Of a stretch of 64,000 bases of DNA, positions 45,890 through 55,793 are shown piece by piece. The position numbers and the translations under genes are program-made. Location: assembly GCF_002999335.1 (NCBI RefSeq), contig NW_020312369.1:124001-188000 (forward strand), in the 5' to 3' direction. Each line of letters starts with the position of its first letter. Positions within the stretch are counted from its first letter, which is position 1. Under the pieces are notes generated by a model. The model did no database searches. It was given only the letters and a program-made list of their open reading frames with translations, and was not told the DNA's origin. This DNA is from Cyclospora cayetanensis (taxonomy: Eukaryota > Apicomplexa > Conoidasida > Eucoccidiorida > Eimeriidae).

Positions 45890-46740
45890 AATATGTTGTG
45901 AATGCTACAGTCCGAAGAGGGTGCAGCTACGCGCACCCTAGCTGTTATTCCGCTGTCATATTAGTAACTTCGAGTGAGGCGGGCAGGGGAGGATGGGAGC
46001 TCTCTCTAAAAGTCATTAATAACCTTTTAGCAAGTTTGTTTTGGCTTTAGAGCTAGATGTCTCCCAACAGAGAACTCAAATGGAGCATTAGTCGAAAATG
46101 TTCATGGATGCGCGGATGAGGTTAGATCGGCCAGCAAAATATGACGGCCGAAAGGATGGGCAAATATCCGAAGACTGCATTCTTCCCCTAAAGGAGTACA
46201 TTGCATTTTGCCTCAGGCATACAGAGAAAGAGCTGTCCATCCGACATTTCTACCGGAGAGTGAAGCACTTTTATAATCACGAGATTAGAGTAAAGGAAGT
46301 CATCTGCCTGCAGGGATCACTACAGTTCGTGCCCTTTCACAAATCTTGGCCAATCGATTATGCCGCAATCAGCTCAACAGCAAGCTTTGACAAAATGAAG
46401 AAAGGTGAAGCATGGTAATTCAGCTATCAATCGCTATACCAAGCACGGAACTCTTAAATCATGGCGGTAGGCTGTCTGTCACGAGCCTCGAGATTTGGTC
46501 CTGGTGTATCGGCCGGCTTTCAGATGTCCACCAGGAAGTGACAAGACAGGGAAGTTTGTGGCAACGTGGCTAGGACCATCGGACGTCCTCTTGCGACTCA
46601 TTTATCTTTGCCACTCCAGCGATTTCTCAAAAGTTGGTACTCCCACAAAACTACTGATTGAGACTCCCTTTAACAGCTTCATAGCTCCGCGGACTGCTTG
46701 CAAACTTTGCCGCGCAGACAGGTGGCGCGCGTGGAGATAG
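45890..46740 (+). mobile_element. Internally deleted retroelement copy (leader, gag, integrase tail)
   Basis: 45910-46080 carries the leader blocks seen at 30.5 and 37.4 kb (gagggtgcagctacgcg, later gatgtctcccaacagag). A 106-codon frame 46098-46418 then reads a gag-like segment beginning 'MFMDARMRLDRPAKYDGRKD', homologous to the gag remnant at 30.1 kb. Soon after, 46480-46650 reads 'DLVLVYRPAF' and 'GKFVATWLGPSDVLLRL', the pattern of a Ty3/gypsy integrase C-terminal end. The RT, RNase H and integrase core that should lie between are missing, so this is a copy with a large internal deletion. Confidence 0.7.
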
Positions 46741-48048
46741 AAAATAGACATGGAATCATTAAAATGCAGGATTAAATCATTATCAAGGTTCGAGAACACT
46801 ATAGACGGGAACGTTTGGTGAAATAATGTGAGGGACACCAAGCTCGGTGGCGACAGGGGACCAGTGGCAGAGTTTGTCACTTGCAGGACCAGTTAGGGGT
46901 TCTGCAAGTTTAGCAATACTAGTCTTATTGGAGGCATTTTTCGGATTTATTGATAATTGCTCTTCCCTAGCGCATGCTCAGCCTGTAAACGCCACCTTCA
47001 CCTATGGGTATTGCTTGACAAGATAGCGGCTGTTAGAGTGTAGAGATGTTCTCTACCCTCTACTTTATGCGCAGGCGCTCTCGTTTATCGTGTCCCTACT
47101 TTGCTTTTTGTGCGTCTTTAAAGACTCTAAAGAAGACACTACCGGCATGCACCAAATGCATCTGCATGCAGAGATTGCTCTTTGAAGCGCGGCGGCACTG
47201 CTGAGCTAGTGTAACAAGTGTGCATTTTTCTTCCCCTTATTTGTTTTACTTTTCTTCTGTTTTCATGTAGAAGGTGGCCCACACATTTCAGCGCCCCGAA
47301 TACAGCAAGCTATGGCGCCACCGCGGTCGTAGTGGTGTGGTCCCCGGGTTCGTTACTGGCTACTGCGTGTGTCACTGTTTCTTTGGATTTCTTTCGCCAC
47401 GAAGACATTAGAGGGCGCGTTACACATAGTTTCTTCTTGCACAATAATAAAACAATCCTCATGCGCTCTAAATAGCCCGTGCGAACAGTCACACTAAACA
47501 AACAGTTTTAAAGTAATTCATAGCTACGCAATAATGGGGATGCAAAACTGCAGAATTAGGGCTTGGCACGCTACACAAAAAACACGTATCCAGCTTGGCA
47601 GGAAGCATATTCAATCGATTCTCATAACATTGATCTTGGAAGAATTGGGGGAAAACAGGATTGGTGGCTTGCAAACGCCCATAGGGAATCGGAAGCACCA
47701 CTGGTAGAGGGGAGCCAGCAGTGTTGCTTCCGCCTCTCATCTGGTGGCGCGAATCGAAGCATGATTTAAGTGTTTTTATGCGCCGCTATAAGTCCAAATG
47801 ACCTTTGTTCAAGGCACAACAGAATAAAAGCCCCGGGCAACAAAAGTGCATGCACGGAGGCTACCGTCGCCACTACTGCAGCTGTGCAGCTGCTGCGGGC
47901 TGAGCGTTGCTGCTACTGGTGTTTTCGTAGCAAAGGACTCTTTGGGGCTCTGGCGCACCATAAGGCTTCCTGAGTCTCAGAATTTCGGTGGTGAGGCCTT
48001 TCAGAAGAACTGACGGGTGGACCCCTCTCTTGCTACTCCCCCGTGAAA
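46741..48048. other. Gene-free stretch, right edge of repeat-poor segment
   Basis: No gene supported. CAG motifs reappear at about 47.87 kb, just before eL19. The last 60 bases form the pyrimidine-rich 5' UTR region of eL19. Confidence 0.5.
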
Positions 48049-50029
48049 ATGGTATGTCCTCTTCCTGCCCCCAGCTGGTTACCGAGGCACAAACGGCCAG
48101 AGCTCCAGGATCCTCGATAACGGGCCGTTATGCCTTCTCCATTTGATTCCTCTCTTTTCTCCGAACGGTCTATGCGCAATTTCGCGGAGAGGCCACGTGA
48201 TCTGTTGCGCGCGGGAGTGCAGAGCTCCCGGAAGAGGCGTGTGGGGTGGGGGCTGCCCGTTTGAAACTCCATGGGTTTTGATTCCTAGAATCAACTATAT
48301 CCCTTGTATTTCATTTACTGCTGTGTTGGGTGTGGCGTTTAAGGAAAATATGAGCCGTGCGGCTTTCTATTGAGAAGGCCTTGTTGCTTCTTGTAGGGCT
48401 TCTGGCTACGCAAGGGAGTTATCTGCGGGTCTCTCATTTTGTTCCTCTCATGAACTATTCGTTCATTTTGAGCTATTGTATCTCCCGAAACGGGCTGGAA
48501 TGAACAACATATGTGAATTGCCTTAGTGGCTCCGTGGGCTTGCCGGCAATCCACGCTCCACTGTGGACGCACTTCTTTGTTAGCCCGCGTTCAGACACGC
48601 ATCGATGCTGTAGCACCTCTCTACTTTGGGGAAAACTCATCATTTTATAGGAAGCCGTGTGCTGGAGATGCACCCGAGTATTGTACCATGCTTTGCACGG
48701 GGGGGTGGCCGTCTGCACGATTTGACACCCTTTTACATGCACGGTTTGCGTGTAGGGTAGGGTGCTTCCATGCGTGCCTATTCTTGTTGGACGCACGTTT
48801 CCGCTTTTCTAGGTGCTCCTTGGAGCCGCTGAGTGGCTAGCCGCCGTGCCTGGCGAAGATACGCGAATTATGCGAGCATCTCCGTCGTGTGCATGCGTTT
48901 TTTTTCAGTCTCTGCGGCTCCAGAAGCGCCTTGCGGCGTCCATCTTGAAATGCGGCAAAGGCCGCGTGTGGCTAGACCCCAACGAGTCCAGCGACATTGC
49001 AATGGCTAACAGCCGCTTCTCTGTACGCAAACTCATCAGGGATAACCTCATTATCCGCAAGGCCGTCGCGGTGCACTCCAAATACAGATACAGGCTTTAC
49101 CAGGAAGCGAAGCGTCAGGGTGAGTCTGTCATTGGTTTTCAGTTAGTCTCGTGAGCAAGCGTCATCAGCGTGGTGCCCGCGCAGGAGGTCTCAGCGGCCT
49201 TCCGCCGCGCATATCGATGTGTCGGCGGCAGTGCCTTTTGTTTTTCCGAATGGTAATCAAAGGGAAGTGTATATTTTAGAGTTGAGGGGTTTGTTGGAGG
49301 CAGTGGGACGTGGCAGTGACAATGCGCGCTGTTGTGTTGCATTGTCTGGTTTAGGTCGTCACATGGGCATTGGCAAAAGAAGGGGTACTCGTGATGCACG
49401 GCTTCCCGCCAAGGTTCTCTGGATGCGCAGACAGCGCGTGCTGAGGCGTCTCTTGAAGAAGTACAGAGATGCCAAGAAGATTGACAGCCACATGTAGGTC
49501 TCTTTCTCTCTCTCTCTCTCTGCAAAAGGCAGCCTCCTGCAGTACAATCGTTCATGGAGGGAGGGGCCTTCGAGGATGCTAGGGGCTGCGGGGGGACGGG
49601 GGGCAGGCAGGCGTGTTTTTCATTGGTTGATTCCGCGGTGTCTGGACAGTGGCTTGAGGCCGTCAACGTCGGGGGAGATATTGGTGCATCGGGGTTGACT
49701 GTCCGTGGATGATGGGATCCAGCGTTCAAGCAAGCGTTCCTTTTTTGTGCTGTTGTATGTTTATCTAGTAGCGTCGCATCGTTTTTGTGTGGAACGGGTG
49801 CGTGATTAGGTATCACAAGTTGTACTTGCGCTGCAAGGGTAACCAGTTCAAGAACAAGCGGGTGTTGATTGAGGCAATCCACAACGAGAAAAACCTCAGG
49901 GTCAAGGAGAAGGCCCTGCAGGAACAGGTGGAAGCCCGCAAACAGAAGGCGGCACAGCAGAAGGAGAAGCGGAGACTGAAGGAGGAAGGCAAGCGACCTG
50001 GCTGTGCTTGTGCAAAGCCAGCCCAGTGA
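48049..50029 (+). CDS. RPL19: Ribosomal protein eL19
   Basis: Four exons: 48049-48051, 48909-49119, 49355-49493, 49810-50029; 573 nt, 190 aa, in the normal range for eukaryotic eL19. The protein begins '[18 protein letters not shown]' after Met and contains '[17 protein letters not shown]', '[12 protein letters not shown]' and '[15 protein letters not shown]', all typical of this large-subunit protein, followed by the usual basic helical tail. Exon 1 is only the ATG, followed at once by GTATGT; the intron of 857 bases ends in a strong TTTTTTTTCAG. That arrangement makes the start codon depend on splicing and is found in ribosomal protein genes of several eukaryotes; alternative starts in exon 2 are not available before the conserved N-terminus. 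Short pyrimidine runs precede the ATG. Confidence 0.95.
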
Positions 50030-52972
50030 ATGAATGCCCACGCTTCATGCCCAGGTTACGTCTGGTGCGCACAAGTAGAGCTGGAAAGGACGGTGGAAGC
50101 GTCCTGAGCGAACCCATTATTCGTGGCATGTTGAGGGTTTAGGCTCAAGGGTGCACCGTACGCGTGCGCGTGTCAGTCAGTGAGAACAGCAACGGTGGCC
50201 TCGCCTATCATCTGCTGCCATACCGACTGACCACAGGCACTCTCTGTGGGGTAGAAGGGGAGGAGCAAAAGCGTTTAATCCCGGGGCCGGTTGATTTGTC
50301 CTCGCTGCCTCTTGGAACAAGCAATGCGACGCAGAGACCTAGTGGTGGGCTTTCCTAAACCCACATGCGGAGAAAGGGCTAACCTTGCGCCTTGGAAGAC
50401 ATGCGTATTACGCTTTGCTGAGCCTCTGTTCCAAAGACTGCACGCCTCTTGTTCCTTTCTAGGGAGCACGCTAACTGGGAGGAAGGAGCATACTTTGCGT
50501 GTGCCGCTGGTCCCTGTGCAGATAGCGCGCGTATCGCAACTGATCCAGTCAGTGCGACCGATAGTAGTGGCGGGTTCAGGGGTGCACTTTATCTGAGCTG
50601 TCTATGGTTGGACTTCTTCTCTTAGAGAAAAAGTCGCTTTAGATACATGCAATTATGCGGCGCGGCCTTCTCATGCACAGACTGCAGCGGGGGGCAGGAA
50701 AGCGTGGATATGAGGATGGAGAACCCATGGCTACAAATAGTGCAACACACAGTGACCCGAGCAGGGCGGGACATTGACAGATGCATGCAGAGTAGTCTGA
50801 ACACGCTAAAAATGGGGTGTATTTGCTAACTCTCATCATGCTTTCGCGGCACTCTTGTGGAAGCATCTTTAGCGCTTTGAATGCCTGGAAAGTAGTGTTT
50901 TGGGATGCTTGCCTCGACGGGAAACGGGCACTCAAAGAGTAAAAGGCGGTCTAGACCACTGATTTCGTTTGGATAGACATTGAACCTACACTGCATGTGT
51001 TGTACAGTCGCAAGACTGCCATCCCTATTTTTGCTGCGCATCTTTTTGTGGGAAGTTCAACAGCACCTGAAAGATGATGGAAGAAGAAAAGGGCATGATT
51101 TTATTAGTCCTCTTAATTTTGATGATGCGAAATAGGGTACGCGGCGGTCAGTGGGCTCGTACACGTAGCTGAATGTAGCCCAAACTCCGAGTCATATTCA
51201 AAATTAAGGCTGGCAGAACACTTGGTGAGGACTCCTACATTTTGCAGCGGCACACACACAAACCTTGGCGGATGCCACGAGAAACTGAGTTTTAACAGCC
51301 AGAACGCAGAGGTTATGATGCGCTACTGACAAGAATGCCTCACCGAGAGGGGTTAGACCAGCCTTTTTCCGAATAGACATGCATTGTGGGTAAAAGGAGT
51401 GCTACGCGACAAGCCAACATCCTGACAGAAGCGGGCTGCTCGCGAACCGACGGTGGAGCTACTCGCGAAGTGATCCCAATAATTAGGGATGATTAGAAAA
51501 ACCTGTTGTCTGCCGGACGGTCCCGAAAAACGGCAAATCGGAGTAAATAGACATACAGGAGGACAGAGCACCTTTTCGTGGGTTCCAATTGCCCTAAAAT
51601 ATTTTCAAAATGGCCCAAACCCTAGGTCCCATGGACGCGAAACATTTTCTACGTCTTGAAAGTGCATTGCGCTACTTCAGAAGAAGCAAGCGAAGATGCC
51701 AGGTCACCATAGTAGCGCCATAAACCATGAGCCAATGCAACGGGCATAAGCGACTGTTGTTTTGGGCAACAATGAAAAGCATAAGAATAGAGCAATTTGC
51801 ACTAGGCACCCTATATCGCGCGCCAGAGGCCCCCTGAGCCCTTGAACTGTGAGCTGCACGTCCGAAACTTTGTGCGCCATAGACTCCAGACCTAAACTGA
51901 ACATAATGAATCCCCAGAAAGCAGCTTATTTCGTTCCTTGGATAATACAACAATGTCTGGAATTTAAAAATGCAAACGATAACAGTCGGGTACAAGATGT
52001 TTCAGGGCGAGGCCGCCACCTTTACGCCTATATCAAATCAGGTTACAACCATACATATGCATGTGTATGTTCTGCATTCTACGCCTAAGCAACGTGCAAA
52101 ATCGGCACTTGAACACCCAAGGGGCACCTAGTCTCCGGCCGATTTATCAAAACAGCTTGATGCACGATGCGTGGTCCGCCTAATGAGAAACTTCTTCCGT
52201 TTATTTACAGGTCTCTGCGGAGAGAGTGCGAAGAGGGAGTGTTGGGTTCAATAGCTCTCCGGCCCATTCCGAAACGAACAGAGCACAGGCTTTGAAAGCG
52301 CTTGTAACTTGACGAGGCGAGAAGCAAAAAGTTCCTCTTTATCCCTCGTTCCAACCTCCTAAAAAAGGGTTATAGTCCTCTTGGCGAATGATGGGGTGGG
52401 TAGGTGGGGGTACAGGGGGCGGCCCCTTTCGCTTGGCTCGCACGGCAGCCCAGGAAAGCAACACTCACACACTTCCCACCCTTTCCACAAAGTAGTCCAG
52501 CGGTGTCCAGCGGGTGCCAGAAAAATCAAGTCCCCAGGAGGATGAGCACCCTCCACGCAGCGCGAATGTAGAAGCCAGCCTTGCACGTGAAGCGGTGCGC
52601 TGCTGGTGCAAGTCGTAGATGTATGCAGAAAGGGTGTGTGTGTTAGAGAGGGTGAGTTCAAAAATGACGCAGAGGCGAATTGAGGGACTGCGTAGTGCAG
52701 AAGAACGTCGAAAGATGCGCCGCGCAAGGAAAAACTGCGGATAATTCCTTAGTTTCTGTCATGAAGAAAGTATGAACAAGCGTGCATGTTTTCGTGAAGC
52801 CCCCTACGCGTCACTCCCCGTTTGCAGGCCCACTGTCCGTGTGCCTCCCCACCATCCCTGTCCGTTCCCCCCTGCTGCTTGCTCTTCTCGCTGAGTAATA
52901 ACTCAGTGTGCTGGAGGCAACTGCAGTGCTGGAAGCGGCAGGCGCCACAAGGCAGGCGGCTTTCGCGCCTCT
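50030..52972. other. Gene-free stretch between eL19 and NFU
   Basis: About 2.9 kb with no supported gene. It lacks CAG arrays and resembles the repeat-poor sequence left of 48 kb. It should hold the 3' UTRs of the flanking genes, which converge. Confidence 0.5.
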
Positions 52973-54551
52973 CTATGCATCCGATTCTCGGGCCTCGACG
53001 GTCACAGTGTCCAGCCCCCCGGGAAGCTTGTCTCTCAGCTCCATCTGACGCACAATGCACTCGCACAGTTTTTCAGAAAAAATACGCAACTCTTCAGCGG
53101 AAACCGCGTACCCACCAGTTGAACACTGCAGAGGAGCAGCCTCAGTCGCCTCTTCGTAGAACTTGGTAGCTCCGAAAAGGCCTCACCTCTAGACCATATT
53201 TGACGGTAATCGCATTCGGCCCCTCATAAAGCAACGAGACTCCGCCGTTCTCTGTGCAGCACCCCAACACACACGAAGCTGAATGCCAGACAGGAAGTGT
53301 CTAAGACCGCCTATTTCTCGACTCGGAAAACAATCGCAAGCTAAAATAGGCGACGCTTCATGCGAGAGAAGCCCCGAAGCGCAGCTGCAAAGAGATCTGC
53401 ACCGCATGCGAGACGGCAACTCCCCGGGCCTTGAACAAAGTCTGCTGCACCCTAAGAACCACATGCTAACCCCCCCCCCTTCCTCCGTCTAGCCAAGCGT
53501 GCTTCGAAGGCTTGCCCGTATCAGCTATGGAGAGGCTGCCTCCCATCTGTTCAATTGCTGGCAGTATGGCGCTGAGGGCATCTCCGACTGTCTCGGCATT
53601 AACGACTGCTTCTGCCACATCCGCGTTTCTCTCGAAGGAGGGTGAAGCCTCTAACACCTCCACCCCAGGCCACACCTCCCTAAGGGTTGCCTCAATGCCG
53701 TTCCTCAGAGTCACCGAGGAAGAAGGGCAACCCACACAGGCTCCCTGCAGACACATCCGATGCAGGGGTCACAATTTCTGAGCTTTCGGCCGTAGAAGCT
53801 GAGCCGCGTCGCTCCGACAGCCACACCAACACCAACGACAGGAAAAAAGGAGAAGGCAGTCGAGACGCTTGTGCCACTCCCCTCCCCCGCCCTCCCTACA
53901 CTGTAGAGCGGCCTGCCTGACCAGCAGTTCCAAGTACACTTGGCGTTTCTCTATGTCTGCTTGAACGAGCCGTACAGCGCCCCCGTGCGAACGAAGCATC
54001 GGCTGAATTTCCCGCAGAACCTCCTCCACTGCTTCTGCCGTAAGAGGCACACGATCGCCACCACTAGACACGTCCTCCGCCTCTGCCGAGAGTTCCTCTT
54101 CAGTTGCTGTAAGAGTCGGATTGCGCGCATGCGAATCTAGAAGACACTGCCGAGGTGCCTGTTGCCCTCCAATCTCCTCTTCAGAAGCTTCTGTGACACT
54201 TCGATCTCCCGAAGTGCCCCTTGCCTCCTGCTGTGACAGATGCTGATGCTGCCGCTCTGAAGGCGTACCAGTTTGATGCCCCCGTTCATCCCCCCCTCCT
54301 GCAGCAGTTGCTGCCGCGGAAAAATCAGAGGTCAAGTGTCTGCAGCCTACTGCCGCAGCAGCCCTTGGTACAGCCTGAGCGGAGGCATACTTGCCCACGA
54401 AGGCGAAGGGAGTCTTGCACAGAGTACCCCTAGCAAGCGCGTCTGTAGATCTGGCTGTAAGGGCAACCAGAACACCGTGCAACGCGAGAGACAGTTTCAG
54501 GAAGCCCATTGCTAGTCGTGCGAGAGCAAGAGAGAAAAAGATACGGCTCAT
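52973..54551 (-). CDS. NFU-type iron-sulfur scaffold, apicoplast-type
   Basis: Four exons: 54551-53922, 53744-53516, 53251-53187, 53125-52973; 1077 nt, 358 aa. NFU proteins receive Fe-S clusters and hand them to client enzymes. Residues 168-210 and the next exon form the NFU fold: 'EEVLREIQPMLRSHGGAV', then 'GACVGCPSSSVTLRNGIE' with cluster-binding Cys213 and Cys216. A second NFU-like unit without CXXC follows ('ALSAILPAIEQMGGSL', 'GGVSLLYEGPNAITVKYG'), as in plastid NFU1-3 of plants. The N-terminus (from the first in-frame ATG) has a hydrophobic stretch 'FFSLALARLAMGFLKL' and a long Ser/Ala/Arg-rich spacer, fitting a signal-plus-transit leader to the apicoplast. Intron 2 (53515-53252) keeps frame only with a GC donor, ACGG|GCAAGC. 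The last exon is the least conserved part and its acceptor is less certain. Confidence 0.9.
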
Positions 54552-55793
54552 AAGACGTAAGGCTGGTCTGAGAAGAGGAGCACTTGTCTGTAGCTGCACA
54601 GTGAAGGGTAAGGGCCGAAAAAACGCGGAGAGACGCGTGTGTGGAGAGACGCAAGCAACCCCGTTCCAACAGGGGTGTCGTGCACTCTCTAGGCGGATTT
54701 GAGTGTACACCTTGACCCCTTTCTTCTTGCACTTGTTCCTTGCATTGCCTTCTCGCGCTGCATTCTATGGCCACGCTTTGGTGGAACATGCGCTTCACAC
54801 CCTGTCTCTTCCTTGCAGCAGCAGCAAGGAACCAAAGGGGATCCTTCTTCGGAGACGCTCCAAGGATGTGGGATTTTCACATCTCCAACGGCGCCGAAAG
54901 TGCCAAGAAAGAGGAGGAAAGGAGAGAGAGAGAGAGCGACGAGGCGAGCACCAGGGGTTGAGAGTCGGGGAAAAATGCCTTTGGCGCAAAGTCCTCTCAC
55001 GCCCAATGGCGGATGTGCATCGAGAAGAGTGGAAGAAAAGCCTAGACACTTCCCGTTCAGATATATGCAGGCAGACAAATTTCAGGTGACTCTCGGGTGT
55101 GACTGTGCATGCATAGGAGCGATGACATGCCTTGTCGCCTACGTAATACGCCTCTCTCTATGCAGACTTGAAGTCTGTCTGAATGTACTCTCCAGTGTGA
55201 GCATGAGCGGGGGGAGAACAAGGGGGTAATTTTTTCGAGGATTTCCTCCATTCTTCTGCTCCCCCTTTTCGTGGTACCCCAAAGGCCACCGACCCCCCCC
55301 TATGGCTCCCGCTGCCGTCCCCTCGTCTTCGAGCCGCTGCTCATCTTGCGCCTCTCGGAATCGCTATTCGCCTGGATTCCACCAGGAAGTCGCACTTGAA
55401 ACTGTGGTAGGGCTTTGTTATGACGCCTTTCACCGATTTACACTGCGAGAGGCTTCGCAGGGGCCCCCTCCTACTTGCCCATCTCGCGAGGGTGCCACTC
55501 GGGAGCACTCGCTGCCTAGCAAGAGACGACGGCATGATCGCAGCAAAAACTCTTCCTCCTGCCGCGGGATCTTCATTTTTCAGAAGGGCTTTTTATTCGA
55601 TTTTCCCATATCTTTCACACGGCGGGAGGCCTCCGAGCGCCCTCCGCCGTTTCCTATTTGAGCCTTTTCCACCACCCTGCCCTTCCGGGGGGCCCCCGTC
55701 CCCCGTTGTGCAGAGATACTCTCTCTCTGTCTCTCTCTCTTTCTCTCTCTGTCGTTCCTCTTACCCCCCTCCCTCCCTCCCTAGAGGAGCATC
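54552..55793. other. Divergent promoter region of NFU and the propeller gene
   Basis: About 1.24 kb between divergent ATGs. It contains purine-rich tracts near 54910-54945 and a CT-rich run at 55715-55780 directly upstream of the plus-strand ATG, a probable 5' UTR. No gene is supported. Confidence 0.55.
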
